This document shows positions 18,236 to 27,552 of a DNA stretch of 64,000 nt, piece after piece; within the stretch, counting starts at the first letter, position 1, and each line of letters starts with the position of its first letter. The notes below the pieces were generated by a model, which had not been told where the DNA came from, made no database searches, and was given only the letters and a program-made list of their open reading frames with translations. Where the stretch lies: positions 1,003,736 to 1,067,735 of the forward strand of contig VBAR01000001.1 in assembly GCA_005882315.1 (NCBI GenBank). Reading direction: 5' to 3'. The position numbers and the translations under genes were made by a program. The stretch comes from Bacteroidota bacterium (lineage in GTDB: Bacteria > Bacteroidota > Bacteroidia > Chitinophagales > Chitinophagaceae).

Positions 18236-21200
18236 TTAACGAAATTTATACATGGCCGGGTAATCATCATTTCTTAAAAACAATAAATAATTACTATTGT
18301 CTCCCGGAATTATTTTTATATCCCGCACCATTCCTTTTAAAGAAATACCGGTTTGCGAAGAAGGCATTTCCTCAAATATTCCCTTCCCTTTATTGATAAG
18401 CACCAGCCCGTAGTTTGCATCCAATCTTCCGAACTGAGGTAAACAGTCCGTAATATTTCCACCTAATATTAAATCTGTTTTGCCATCCTTATTAATATCA
18501 TTGCATACAATCGCATTAATGCTTGACAACTGGGCCGGTAAAGGCAATTCTTTAATGGTGTAATTGCCATTACCTTCATTATACGCCACTACACTTTTAC
18601 TATAGTTAAATGTTTTTATAGTCGTTGTGTTGAGCAACTCCGGCTTAAAAAGCGTCTGAATTGTTTTACTGGCAAAATCATGATGCTTCAGATTTTCCTT
18701 TTTCAACGCTGGCATTGCGTCTGTAAAATCTTTTTTCAAAAAAACGGTTATGTCTTTTCCTTTACTTGTTCTTGAAAGAACTTTATCGGGAATACCATTT
18801 ACATCAAAATCATTTACCCAGAGTTTTACAGGATTAGCGGAATCAGGTCGCAAATAAAAATTATCTCCATAATTACCCAACACCATATCGTTGTCCCCGT
18901 CGCCATCCATATCAGCGATCGCTATTGACTGCCACCAACCTGAAAGATGGGCCAAATTGGTTTTCGTTTCCTGGAATTTTCCATTCGTGTATGTAAACAC
19001 ATAAGGAGCCATCCATTCGCCGGTAATCACCAGGTCGTTTTTTTTATCCCCTGTTACATCTGCCCATGCGGCATCAGTCACCATTCCTATTCTTAAAATC
19101 TTAGCGTTCAGTTTTTCTGTTACGTCAGTAAACTTTCCTTTGCCATTGTTTTCATAGATATAACTGTAAGGATCCATTCCGTAACTGTATGACATGTTTC
19201 TGCCCCCGACAAACAAGTCAAGGTCACCATCACTATCATAATCCATAGGAATAGCTACAGAAATGTTTGAAAAATTAACCGGGAATGCAGTTGAGTCATT
19301 TGTAAAATCCCCTTTCCCATTGTTGCGATATAATCTATGTTGCAAGTAACGGTGCCTGGGAGTTTTGTTGTTACCTCCGGCGCCGATAAATAAATCTTCA
19401 TCACCATCATTATCACAATCAAAAAAACTCAATGCCACATCTTCATATGGCTTATCATTAATAAATGAGCCCTGTTGTTTTTTTACAAAGCCATTCTTTG
19501 TTTGTAGGTATAACTGTCCGGGTTGACCTTTTGCACCACCGATAAATATATCCATCAATCCATCTTTGTTTACATCCGCCGTGGCTGCATTCGGCCCCTC
19601 TTTTGAAAGCATCACCGGAACATTTCTTTCAGCATAAAAATCGATAAAATCATCTTCAGTATGCTTATCAAAAACAGTAATTGCATTCTCAAAAATTGGT
19701 TGTGGCTTATTTAACAATTCATCATTGATGAATGATTCATTACCCGTTTGCTGAATATTGTGTGTCTTATTGATCCCCGGTTTCTGGATCTTAGTAACTG
19801 TTTTGTTGGGCCATTCGATCAATAAAGAGTCTACTATTTTGTTTCCAAGACCAGCGATAATTTTATAATCAGTACTACTTTGAAAACCACGACTGGGTAT
19901 CACTTCGCGACTTATGATCTCGTTGCCACAATAAATTTTTATAAGACTGCCAATCGCATAGGTATTAGCACCTTTACCCTTTAGTTGTATTCCGATATAG
20001 TTATTAGATGAAATCTCCCGGCTGTTGTTTTTATATACAAACGATGGCATGTTAACGTTGTTCACTACCATATCAAGGTCGCCATCATTATCCAGATCAC
20101 CATATGCAGCACCATTTGAAAAAGATAGTTGTGCAAATCCCCAATTCAAGCCTTCATCAGAAAATTTCAGATTACTATTATTCCTGTACGCTTTATTTAA
20201 CACCGGTACAGAGGGCATACTATCTATAATTTTTTGCACTTCTTCTTTTTCACCGGTCGTTACCATTTTCTGAATGATATCATTTGCAAAAAAATCGATG
20301 AAGTCCTGGTCAATTACATCTTTGTAAATCCCATTACAAACATACAAGTCATTCAATCCGTCATTATCTGCATCAAAGATCAATGCGCCCCAGCTCCAGT
20401 CTGTAGCAGATACGCCGCTGAAGTGTGCTGTTTCCATGAACTTTCCATTCCTGTTATTTACCTGCAAAGCATTTTGCTGGAACTGGTGATAGAACCCCTG
20501 TTTTAGTTTTAGCTGGTAAACATCAATATTATCAAATGAAGAAGTTGTTTTCAGGCGATATTCATCATCAGGCAACATGTCTGTTGTAAAAATATCCGGA
20601 TAGCCATCATTATTTACATCAGCAAGATCGGCGCCCATTGAAGCTAGGCTGGTATGTTCTATCCATTGCTCTAATTCTTCTTTAAAAGTTCCGTTACGTT
20701 GATTGATGTATAAATAGTCCCTTTCAAAAAAGTCGTTGGAAATGTACAAGTCAGGATAATGATCGCCATTGACATCGCCAACCGTTACACCCAATCCAAA
20801 ACCAATTAAGCTTCCGTAAATATTTGTTTCTGCGCTTACATCAATAAATTTCCCATTTTCATTTTTCAGCAATTTATCGCCGCCGCCTTTTGCAAAATCT
20901 TCCACTGGCCAGTCTACCGCCCTTAATTCTCTTTTATTGGAATAGTTTAAGGTATTGACGGGAATAAAACTGTTGTTGAGAATATAACAGTCCAGATCAC
21001 CATCAAGGTCATAATCAAAAAAAGCAGCGTGGGTAGTATAGCCCTTTTCATCAAGGCCGTATTCTTTTGCTTTATCTGTAAATGTGAGGTCGTGATTATT
21101 AATAAAAAGAGCATTGCCTTCTTTGTTCTTCCATTTACTATATCCTGCATTACAGATATAAATATCCAGCCAGCCATCGCTGTTCACATCAGCCATTACT

Positions 21201-21556
21201 ACACCTGTATTCCATTTTCCTAATTGTTCAATTCCGGCTTTTGCAGATATATCTTCAAATTTAAAATTGCCTTTGTTCAGGAATAATTTATTTACGCCCG
21301 TATTTGATGTCATCAGTACATCGGGCAAGCTATCATTATTAATATCGCCGATGGCTACGCCACCACCATTATAAAAATTCCGGTAACTGAAAATGTTGAA
21401 TTGCTTTGTGTTTTCAACCTTATTTAAAAAACTGATCCCGGAGTTTTCAACTAACTCAAAAAGAGTTTCATTCTTTTTCTCCTTACAGGAAAAAAGAAAG
21501 AACAACAAGAGTGTAAGAAATGATGCAAGCGAATATTTTAATATAGTGCGAAGCAT
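18236..21556 (-). CDS. Giant ASPIC/UnbV FG-GAP (VCBS) repeat lipoprotein, copy A
   Basis: About 1106 residues from the ATG at 21556; an in-frame TTG 15 bases upstream is less likely. The signal MLRTILKYSLASFLTLLLFFLFSCKEKK ends in a lipobox Cys. It has the same layout as the downstream gene: calcium-loop FG-GAP repeats (DINNDSLPDVLMTSNTG, DVNSDGWLDIYICNAG, DYDLDGDLDCYILNNS), an ASPIC/UnbV domain around residues 540-620 (NTYAIGSLIKIYCGNEIISREVIPSRGFQSS), then a second set of blades. The two copies are recognisably similar along their whole length and arose by tandem duplication. The gene starts about 40 bases after the susD terminator, so it can form a separate transcript or be reached by read-through from susC-susD. 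Confidence 0.88.
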   Translation of the reverse strand: MLRTILKYSLASFLTLLLFFLFSCKEKKNETLFELVENSGISFLNKVENTKQFNIFSYRNFYNGGGVAIGDINNDSLPDVLMTSNTGVNKLFLNKGNFKFEDISAKAGIEQLGKWNTGVVMADVNSDGWLDIYICNAGYSKWKNKEGNALFINNHDLTFTDKAKEYGLDEKGYTTHAAFFDYDLDGDLDCYILNNSFIPVNTLNYSNKRELRAVDWPVEDFAKGGGDKLLKNENGKFIDVSAETNIYGSLIGFGLGVTVGDVNGDHYPDLYISNDFFERDYLYINQRNGTFKEELEQWIEHTSLASMGADLADVNNDGYPDIFTTDMLPDDEYRLKTTSSFDNIDVYQLKLKQGFYHQFQQNALQVNNRNGKFMETAHFSGVSATDWSWGALIFDADNDGLNDLYVCNGIYKDVIDQDFIDFFANDIIQKMVTTGEKEEVQKIIDSMPSVPVLNKAYRNNSNLKFSDEGLNWGFAQLSFSNGAAYGDLDNDGDLDMVVNNVNMPSFVYKNNSREISSNNYIGIQLKGKGANTYAIGSLIKIYCGNEIISREVIPSRGFQSSTDYKIIAGLGNKIVDSLLIEWPNKTVTKIQKPGINKTHNIQQTGNESFINDELLNKPQPIFENAITVFDKHTEDDFIDFYAERNVPVMLSKEGPNAATADVNKDGLMDIFIGGAKGQPGQLYLQTKNGFVKKQQGSFINDKPYEDVALSFFDCDNDGDEDLFIGAGGNNKTPRHRYLQHRLYRNNGKGDFTNDSTAFPVNFSNISVAIPMDYDSDGDLDLFVGGRNMSYSYGMDPYSYIYENNGKGKFTDVTEKLNAKILRIGMVTDAAWADVTGDKKNDLVITGEWMAPYVFTYTNGKFQETKTNLAHLSGWWQSIAIADMDGDGDNDMVLGNYGDNFYLRPDSANPVKLWVNDFDVNGIPDKVLSRTSKGKDITVFLKKDFTDAMPALKKENLKHHDFASKTIQTLFKPELLNTTTIKTFNYSKSVVAYNEGNGNYTIKELPLPAQLSSINAIVCNDINKDGKTDLILGGNITDCLPQFGRLDANYGLVLINKGKGIFEEMPSSQTGISLKGMVRDIKIIPGDNSNYLLFLRNDDYPAMYKFR

Positions 21557-21593
21557 AAATACGATTTGCAAGATAAGGGTATGACATAAAAAG

Positions 21594-21624
21594 AAAAGGC
21601 CATTTATTAAAAATGGCCTTTTTC
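21594..21624 (-). terminator. Intrinsic terminator after susD
   Basis: A perfect 8-bp stem GGCCATTT/AAATGGCC with an ATTAA loop is flanked by A-rich and T-rich runs, so it can act in both directions. It lies 22 bases after the susD stop and ends the susC-susD transcript before the ASPIC/UnbV genes. Confidence 0.75.
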
Positions 21625-21645
21625 TTATGCTATATGCTTGCAGAA

Positions 21646-23259
21646 CTAATAGCCTGGATTTTGTACGAGATTCGGATTAATCGATAACTGCTGGTTAGGA
21701 ATGGGGAATAATAGTCTTTCCGAAGTAGTAACTCCTTTCAGCTGTCTTGCATTCAGGAATGTTCCAAAACGGATCATATCATTTCTTCTCCAACCTTCCC
21801 AATAAAGTTCAAAGCCTCTTTCTTTATAAATTGCATTTAGATCAACTGTAGCTAATGCAGTCAATCCTCTTGAAGGATGTATGCGGATATTGTTCACGAT
21901 TGCTGCTGCAGTAGCACCATAACCACCGGGGCCTGCTGTTGCAGTACCACCACGAAGGATTGCTTCTGCTTTCATCAATAAGATATCTGCTAAACGGAAA
22001 ATCACCAGATCATTATCAGCAGGGAATTGATGCACTCTATCCTGAACATATTTTACTACGCGGATACCCGTTACTTCAAGGTTGCTTCCTGATTCTTTTA
22101 AAGCTACTGCTTTAGTGAAAGAAAGCGGGTTTCCTTTTCTGTCAAGCAAGTTAACACCAGCGGCATTTACTTGCTGACCCAATAACATTCCTACTCTCAT
22201 ACCTGTTACACTGGTAAATTGAGGACCCAAACCAGTAGTACCGGGATAATTACCAAAATCGTTAGTTGCTGTTTTGCCACCTCTTCTTTTATCATTAGGA
22301 TCAAAAGCATCATAAAAATCGCCGAGTGTAGTAAAACCATTCCAACCACTTGGATCCGTGTTATAGTGTGTGCCGCAATGATATTGGAACATAGCACCAT
22401 TGCCCCCCGTACCCGTAGCATTATCGTTTTTCAACGTGTACACTAACTCTTTTCCAATAACATCGTTATTCGGAGTAAAGTTGTCAAAGAAGTTAGTTGG
22501 GAATCCGCCAGGATAAGCTGGGAAATCTGCTAATATCTGATCTGCCAAAGAAATTACCTGGTTCATATCTGCCGCAGCAAAAGTTGGTGCTGCACGGTTA
22601 GCATAAACACCTTTATTCAGGTAAGTCTTCATCAATAAAGCTTTTGCAGCATTCTTAGAAGCCCTTCCAATTCCGTTACCAGCGGCTAAACCCGGAATAG
22701 CTGCATTTAATTCGCTAATGATATAGTCAGCACATTCAGTACCTTTTTTTGTTTCAGGTAATGTTTTGGTCAAATCACCCAATGATGTAGAACGGAAAGG
22801 AACCTGGTCCCAACCATCTAATACACACCACATGGTTAATGCCCTGATAAATTTTGCTTCTCCGGCTTGTTGAGCAGTAGGATTGTAATCGAGTACAGTT
22901 GTTGCAGCAAACTGAGCCTGTAACAATTCACGGTAGGTATCTGTTAAGTAACCATGATCAGGCGTCCATTTGTGATTATGATAAACACGCCAAACGCCAT
23001 TATCATCCCAGTCACCACCTCTTGTTGGTCCAACGGCTTCATCAGATGTATGTTCCTGGGCTGCCCAAAAACGGCTTTGATCCTGGAATGGGTTATTTAA
23101 AGATCTGTAAGCACCCACGAGAAGGGCTGTAGCATTACCACCACCACCACCACTACCACCACCTTGTGTGGTTTCGCTGTTAAATTTTTCTTCGAGCTTG
23201 GTACAAGCAGCGAGAAAAACAACAGCTGTAGTTACTATAATTATTTTGTTGTATTTCAT
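21646..23259 (-). CDS. susD: SusD/RagB-family outer-membrane glycan-binding lipoprotein
   Basis: 537 residues from the ATG at 23259; an upstream TTG would add three residues. The lipoprotein signal is IIIVTTAVVFLAACTKLEEKF. The SusD fold is shown by the N-terminal TPR region (ALLVGAYRSLNNPF...; LTDTYRELLQAQFAATTVLDY; EAKFIRALTMWCVLDGWDQVPF) and the C-terminal SusD motif region (LADILLMKAEAILRG, YKERGFELYWEGWRRNDMIRFG, LLFPIPNQQLSINPNLVQNPGY). It caps the SusC channel and binds the substrate at the cell surface. An unusual Gly-rich linker (GGGSGGGGG), encoded by a repeated CCA tract at about 23138-23163, follows the N-terminus. It lies 22 bases after susC. Confidence 0.95.
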   Translation of the reverse strand: MKYNKIIIVTTAVVFLAACTKLEEKFNSETTQGGGSGGGGGNATALLVGAYRSLNNPFQDQSRFWAAQEHTSDEAVGPTRGGDWDDNGVWRVYHNHKWTPDHGYLTDTYRELLQAQFAATTVLDYNPTAQQAGEAKFIRALTMWCVLDGWDQVPFRSTSLGDLTKTLPETKKGTECADYIISELNAAIPGLAAGNGIGRASKNAAKALLMKTYLNKGVYANRAAPTFAAADMNQVISLADQILADFPAYPGGFPTNFFDNFTPNNDVIGKELVYTLKNDNATGTGGNGAMFQYHCGTHYNTDPSGWNGFTTLGDFYDAFDPNDKRRGGKTATNDFGNYPGTTGLGPQFTSVTGMRVGMLLGQQVNAAGVNLLDRKGNPLSFTKAVALKESGSNLEVTGIRVVKYVQDRVHQFPADNDLVIFRLADILLMKAEAILRGGTATAGPGGYGATAAAIVNNIRIHPSRGLTALATVDLNAIYKERGFELYWEGWRRNDMIRFGTFLNARQLKGVTTSERLLFPIPNQQLSINPNLVQNPGY

Positions 23260-23281
23260 ATAGAACAAGTTTTTGCTTTTT

Positions 23282-26272
23282 TTATAATGAGAAGTTTATG
23301 CTTAACTGGAACCTTCTTGCACTAGGGAATGGGATATACTCAATTCCAACAGAAGGAACACCGCCTATATTCTTATCGACATTTACCTCCGGATCGAAGC
23401 CTGTGTAGTCAGTAAGTGTAAATAAATTCTGACCTGTTATGGCTATGTAAGCGTTTTTAATGTGTTTCGAGATATTCCCAATATTATACCCAATTCTTGC
23501 ATTCTGGCATTTTAAAAAGTTAGCCTTTTCAAGGAAGCGGGTAGAAGAAGTGATCGGGTTAGATAGATCTTCTCTTACTTCGCCGTTGATATAAGCTGAG
23601 GCAACATTTCTTGTTCCGAGGTTTGTTATTGGCAAAACGTTCATCGCAGTTTCATTATAAATAAAATGGCCAAATGCTCCGTTAAAGTTCATTGTGAGAG
23701 TAAATTTTTTATAATTTAACTCTGTACTTGCACCCAACAGAACGTTCGGGTTAGGATCTTCGCCATAATAGGAAACATCACCATCTTCTTTATAAATAGC
23801 CTGGCCAGTATTTTTATCTATTCCCAGGAATTCTCTCAGGTAAAATACATTCAGCGGATAGCCTGAAGCTAATTTCTGAACATAAGCACCGGAACTACCT
23901 TGTCCACTCAATGCACCAGTATTATAGGTACCATTCAAACCGTCCAACATGTTTTCGAGCCAGGTTGCATTCACGCCAAGATCCCATGTGAAATCTTTTT
24001 TCTTAACAAGATTTGCATTAATTGTCAGCTCAACACCCTGGTTCGTAATTACAGCAGGAAGGTTTTGCCACTGTTTGGCAGACGCAGCACCCGGCTGAGG
24101 GAAGTCAAGCTCAAACAATACATCATCTGTTTCTTTATTAAAATAATCAGCAGTTACATTGATCCTGCCTTTCATTAGCTGAAAATCAACACCAGCATTA
24201 AATGTGGTTGAAGTTTCCCATTTCAGATCTTTATTCTCAACATTCAATTGTGTAAGTGAGCCAGGACCACTTGGTACAAACCTGGTTTGTGAAGCTCCTG
24301 ATGGGAACTCCTGGTTACCTGTTTGACCCCAACCAGCTCTTATTTTCAGGTTTTGTATAAAGGTTACATTTTGCATGAAGCCTTCGTTACTTACATTCCA
24401 TGCAGCTGCCACAGAAGGGAATGTCGCATACTTGTTGTTCTCGCCAAATTTGGTTGAGCCATCACGTCTTACTGTTCCGGTGAAAAGGTATTTACCTTTC
24501 CAATTCAGGTTAACTCTTGCAAACATTGACTGTAACTCATTTGTCGGATTTTCGTAATGAAAAAGGCTACGTGATGAGCTTGTGGAATAACCAAGCATAT
24601 TATAATACGGAATTCCTATGTCAGCAAAATCCTGTGCAGACATTCCTGATGCTGTGTATTCAAAATTGAGGTATTCATAACCTACGACTGCCGCAAGGTT
24701 AAAGTTTTGATTGATTTGCTTATTGTAGCTTAACGTGTGCGTAAATTGCTCAGTAAGCAATTTTGCATTAGAAACACCACCCCAACCTCTATTCTTAATA
24801 TCAGTTATATTAAGTAATTCGCGGCCTACCATCGTTGTACGTTCACCCACACCTTGGTTGCGGCCATATTGGAATTTATATTCAAGATCGTTAGTGATCT
24901 TGTAGTAAGGAGCTATGTAACCCCATATTTGAGTTTGATCAACATTGTCATCATACATTTCAAGCATCCATAAAGGATTAACTGATGAGGCACCAAACTG
25001 AGGTTCTATCCAGTATGTACCATCAGTCTTTTTAAACGGATGTGTTGGGTTCCACTGCAACGCTTGACCGATCAAACTGCCCTGGAAACCTGCGTCGTTT
25101 GTTATCGGCACAACCTCTTCATCAAGATGGGTTACGTTAAAGTTTACATCTAACCCAAGTTTCTTGTTTTCGAGAAATTTAAAATTACCAGTATATCCAA
25201 ATGTATATTTTTTTAACATTGACTCGTTGATTATACCTTTCTCATTCAGGAAACTTGTAGAGAACCGTTGACGGGCATTTTCACCGCCGCCACTCAATGC
25301 AAGATTGAAATTCTGTGTTAACCCTGTTCTTGTAATTTCATCCATTGCATCCACATTTCCACCATAATCACCGCCTGTCAAAGCATATTTTGACAATGCT
25401 GCACGGTACTCATTGCCATCAAGGACATCAATGTGATGGGCCATATTTGCGGTTCCTATCGAATAGCCCACGTCAACTACTGTTGGACCTGCCTTACCTT
25501 TTTTGGTTGTGATAAGAATAACGCCATTAGAACCACGTGACCCGTAAATAGCCGCGGAAGAAGCATCTTTTAATACATCCATGCTTTCAATGTCATTTGG
25601 GTTGATGAAGTTTAATGGGTTATTTCCAGGAGTTGATCCCAATCCAGGAAGACCTAAACCAGGACGTGCAGAACCGCCTTCAAGCGGAACTCCATCAACA
25701 ACGATCAATGGATTGTTCCCGGAACGCACAGAACTTGTACCGCGGATGCGGATAGTTGATGCTGCACCCGGTGCACCGTTGTTATTGGTTATTTGTAACC
25801 CGGCTACTTTACCTTGAATAAGTTGATCAGGTGCAGTGTTTACACCTTTATTAAAATCTTTTGCTCTTACTGTTGCGATAGAACCAGTAAGATCTTTTTT
25901 TCGTAAAGAGCCATAACCAGTACTAACAACAATCTCACCTAAGTTATCTGCCGCAGAAGCCATACTTGCATTACCGGTTGTTTTACCGCCGGAAATATCA
26001 ACTTCCATACGACCAAAACCAACTGAGGAAACAACAAGTGTATTTACATTAGCTGCAACCGTGATTGTGTAAGTACCATCGGCACCGGTTGATGTGCCTT
26101 TACTTGTTCCTTTAGGAACCACGGAAGCGCCGGCTACTGGCGATCCGTCTTTAGCGTCGGTTACCTTTCCGGTAACAGTTCTTTCCTGTGCATAGGTTTG
26201 GATAGTTATTAGCAGCATGCAGGGAAGAACTACAATTTGTAGTAGTTTTTTTAAAGACATAAGCATTAGCAT
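23282..26272 (-). CDS. susC: SusC/RagA-family TonB-dependent outer-membrane transporter
   Basis: 996 residues from the first ATG; two in-frame ATGs at 26266 and 26260 (MSLKKLLQ...) are also possible, the last giving the cleanest signal peptide (ending TYAQ). The domains in order are a CarboxypepD_reg-like domain (RTVTGKVTDAKDGSPVAGASV; about residues 30-105), the plug (IVVSTGYGSLRKKDLTGSIATV ... VDGVPLEGG ... DASSAAIYGSRGSNGVILITTKKG), and a large beta-barrel ending FQLSINFSL with a terminal aromatic. It imports oligosaccharides across the outer membrane using TonB energy together with SusD. A LacI operator and a divergent lacI lie upstream. The substrate is inferred to be an alpha-glucoside from GH65 and trehalase nearby. 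Confidence 0.95.
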   Translation of the reverse strand: MLMLMSLKKLLQIVVLPCMLLITIQTYAQERTVTGKVTDAKDGSPVAGASVVPKGTSKGTSTGADGTYTITVAANVNTLVVSSVGFGRMEVDISGGKTTGNASMASAADNLGEIVVSTGYGSLRKKDLTGSIATVRAKDFNKGVNTAPDQLIQGKVAGLQITNNNGAPGAASTIRIRGTSSVRSGNNPLIVVDGVPLEGGSARPGLGLPGLGSTPGNNPLNFINPNDIESMDVLKDASSAAIYGSRGSNGVILITTKKGKAGPTVVDVGYSIGTANMAHHIDVLDGNEYRAALSKYALTGGDYGGNVDAMDEITRTGLTQNFNLALSGGGENARQRFSTSFLNEKGIINESMLKKYTFGYTGNFKFLENKKLGLDVNFNVTHLDEEVVPITNDAGFQGSLIGQALQWNPTHPFKKTDGTYWIEPQFGASSVNPLWMLEMYDDNVDQTQIWGYIAPYYKITNDLEYKFQYGRNQGVGERTTMVGRELLNITDIKNRGWGGVSNAKLLTEQFTHTLSYNKQINQNFNLAAVVGYEYLNFEYTASGMSAQDFADIGIPYYNMLGYSTSSSRSLFHYENPTNELQSMFARVNLNWKGKYLFTGTVRRDGSTKFGENNKYATFPSVAAAWNVSNEGFMQNVTFIQNLKIRAGWGQTGNQEFPSGASQTRFVPSGPGSLTQLNVENKDLKWETSTTFNAGVDFQLMKGRINVTADYFNKETDDVLFELDFPQPGAASAKQWQNLPAVITNQGVELTINANLVKKKDFTWDLGVNATWLENMLDGLNGTYNTGALSGQGSSGAYVQKLASGYPLNVFYLREFLGIDKNTGQAIYKEDGDVSYYGEDPNPNVLLGASTELNYKKFTLTMNFNGAFGHFIYNETAMNVLPITNLGTRNVASAYINGEVREDLSNPITSSTRFLEKANFLKCQNARIGYNIGNISKHIKNAYIAITGQNLFTLTDYTGFDPEVNVDKNIGGVPSVGIEYIPFPSARRFQLSINFSL

Positions 26273-26296
26273 TAAAAATGATAGAATTGTTAAAAA

Positions 26297-26343
26297 GCTG
26301 TGAACTTTACAGCATTAACATACTTTAAAGCTATAATCTTTAA
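26297..26343 (-). other. Two small hairpins in the susC 5' leader
   Basis: GCTGT/ACAGC with a 7-nt loop (26297-26313) and TTAAAG/CTTTAA with a 7-nt loop (26325-26343) lie between the susC start codon and the operator. They could stabilise the mRNA or form an attenuating structure; no U-tract follows, so they are not terminators. Confidence 0.4.
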
Positions 26344-26375
26344 TGTAGTTTGACTAATAATATTCATTATAGTTC

Positions 26376-26391
26376 TCGCAATCGTTTGCGA
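26376..26391. promoter_or_regulatory. LacI-family operator
   Basis: A 16-nt imperfect palindrome, TCGCAATCGTTTGCGA, has the central CG expected of LacI-family operators. A third TTTGCG half-site follows six bases later (26397-26402) and overlaps the -33 element of the rightward lacI promoter. A TATAAT-like box for the leftward susC promoter lies next to it (26366-26371, minus strand). A repressor bound here could therefore control both susC-susD and its own gene. Confidence 0.75.
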
Positions 26392-26396
26392 AAAAG

Positions 26397-26427
26397 TTTG
26401 CGGAAAGGATTTCTGTTAATAAATTTG
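26397..26427 (+). promoter_or_regulatory. Bacteroidota sigma-ABfr-type promoter of lacI copy 2
   Basis: TTTG at 26397-26400, a 19-nt spacer, then TAAATTTG at 26420-26427. This matches the TTTG-N19-TAnnTTTG consensus exactly. Transcription would start near 26433, about 12 nt before the ATG at 26445. The -33 TTTG is part of a TTTGCG half-site of the adjacent LacI operator. Confidence 0.75.
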
Positions 26428-26444
26428 ATTAAGATTAATGCCAT

Positions 26445-27443
26445 ATGTCAACCGGAGCAACACTTAAAAACATCGCTAAGGCTTTAAATATCAGTATTTC
26501 TACCGTATCGAGAGCCTTGAAAAATCATCCTGATATTTCAGAGGAAACCAAAAAGAAAGTAACAGAAACAGCCAGAATGCTGGAATATGAGCCCAATGCT
26601 TATGCAATCAGTTTACGAACTAAAAAAAGTCACCTGATTGGCGTAATCGTTCCTTTTATCTCAAATTATTTCTATCATTCTTTTATTACAGCTGCTGAAG
26701 AAGAAGCAAAAAGAAATGGTTATTCTTTGTTGATACTTCAATCAGATGATAATCCTGAAATTGAATTGGAAAATCTTAAAGTATGCAGGATGAATCGGGT
26801 AGCTGCTGTTTTCATTTCAATTTCACCACTTACGAAAGACATAAGGTCATTTATAAGATTAAGAGAAGATAATACTCCTGTTATCTTTTTTGATCGTGTA
26901 CCTGAATATGAAGCTTGTGATAAAGTAAGGATCAACGATGAAGAAGCTGCCACAATAGCTGCTGAACGCATTATTAAAAGCGGGTATAAAAAAGTGCTGG
27001 CTATTTTTGGCAATCCTGAATTATCTATCACCCGCAATCGTGAAAAAACTTTTATTCAAATTCTTGAAAATAAGATACAAGCAAAAAATTTCTTTATCTC
27101 TCATGCTACTTCGGCCCCTGCGACGCAGGAACAGACAACTGCTTTTTTAAAATCAAAAAATAAACCTGAGGTTATTTTTTGCATGAGCGACGAAGTGCTT
27201 ACCGGTGTAATGAAAAGTATTCAAAAACTTAAATTAAGAATTCCGGAAGATATTGCTGTGATATCCATCAGTAATGACAGTTTTATTCCTTCACTTTTTG
27301 AACCTGAAATAACTTATATCGAAACCAGCGGATACCAATTAGGAAAACTGACCTTTAAAAGAATGCTGGATTACCTGGGTGGGAAAACTTTTATACAAGA
27401 AGTATTATTACCGCCAAGATTGATTGAAGGCGGATCGATCTGA
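26445..27443 (+). CDS. LacI-family transcriptional regulator (copy 2), divergent from susC
   Basis: 332 residues. The N-terminal LacI helix-turn-helix (ATLKNIAKALNISISTVSRALKNHPDISEETKKKV) is followed by the hinge and effector domain (HLIGVIVPFISNYFYHSFITAAEE; PVIFFDRVPEYE; KVLAIFGNPELSITRNR). It is divergent from susC-susD, which is typical for a local regulator, and the operator and a consensus promoter lie between. The recognition helix is identical to that of the LacI protein at 3342-4334, so the two regulators may bind related operators and respond to related sugars. Confidence 0.93.
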   Translation: MSTGATLKNIAKALNISISTVSRALKNHPDISEETKKKVTETARMLEYEPNAYAISLRTKKSHLIGVIVPFISNYFYHSFITAAEEEAKRNGYSLLILQSDDNPEIELENLKVCRMNRVAAVFISISPLTKDIRSFIRLREDNTPVIFFDRVPEYEACDKVRINDEEAATIAAERIIKSGYKKVLAIFGNPELSITRNREKTFIQILENKIQAKNFFISHATSAPATQEQTTAFLKSKNKPEVIFCMSDEVLTGVMKSIQKLKLRIPEDIAVISISNDSFIPSLFEPEITYIETSGYQLGKLTFKRMLDYLGGKTFIQEVLLPPRLIEGGSI

Positions 27444-27552
27444 TTTATTCTTTCCATAATAATTTTAAAATACCTGCCAGATAGCCCCCGGTCATTTTTT
27501 TCTGCTCAAAACAAACCAGAGTTTTTAATTTTATCCTTCAACACGTTTAGTC

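Noticed and set aside
23138-23163. CRISPR-like repeat
   Set aside because: The repeat is a CCA trinucleotide run coding for Gly inside SusD, with no spacer structure.
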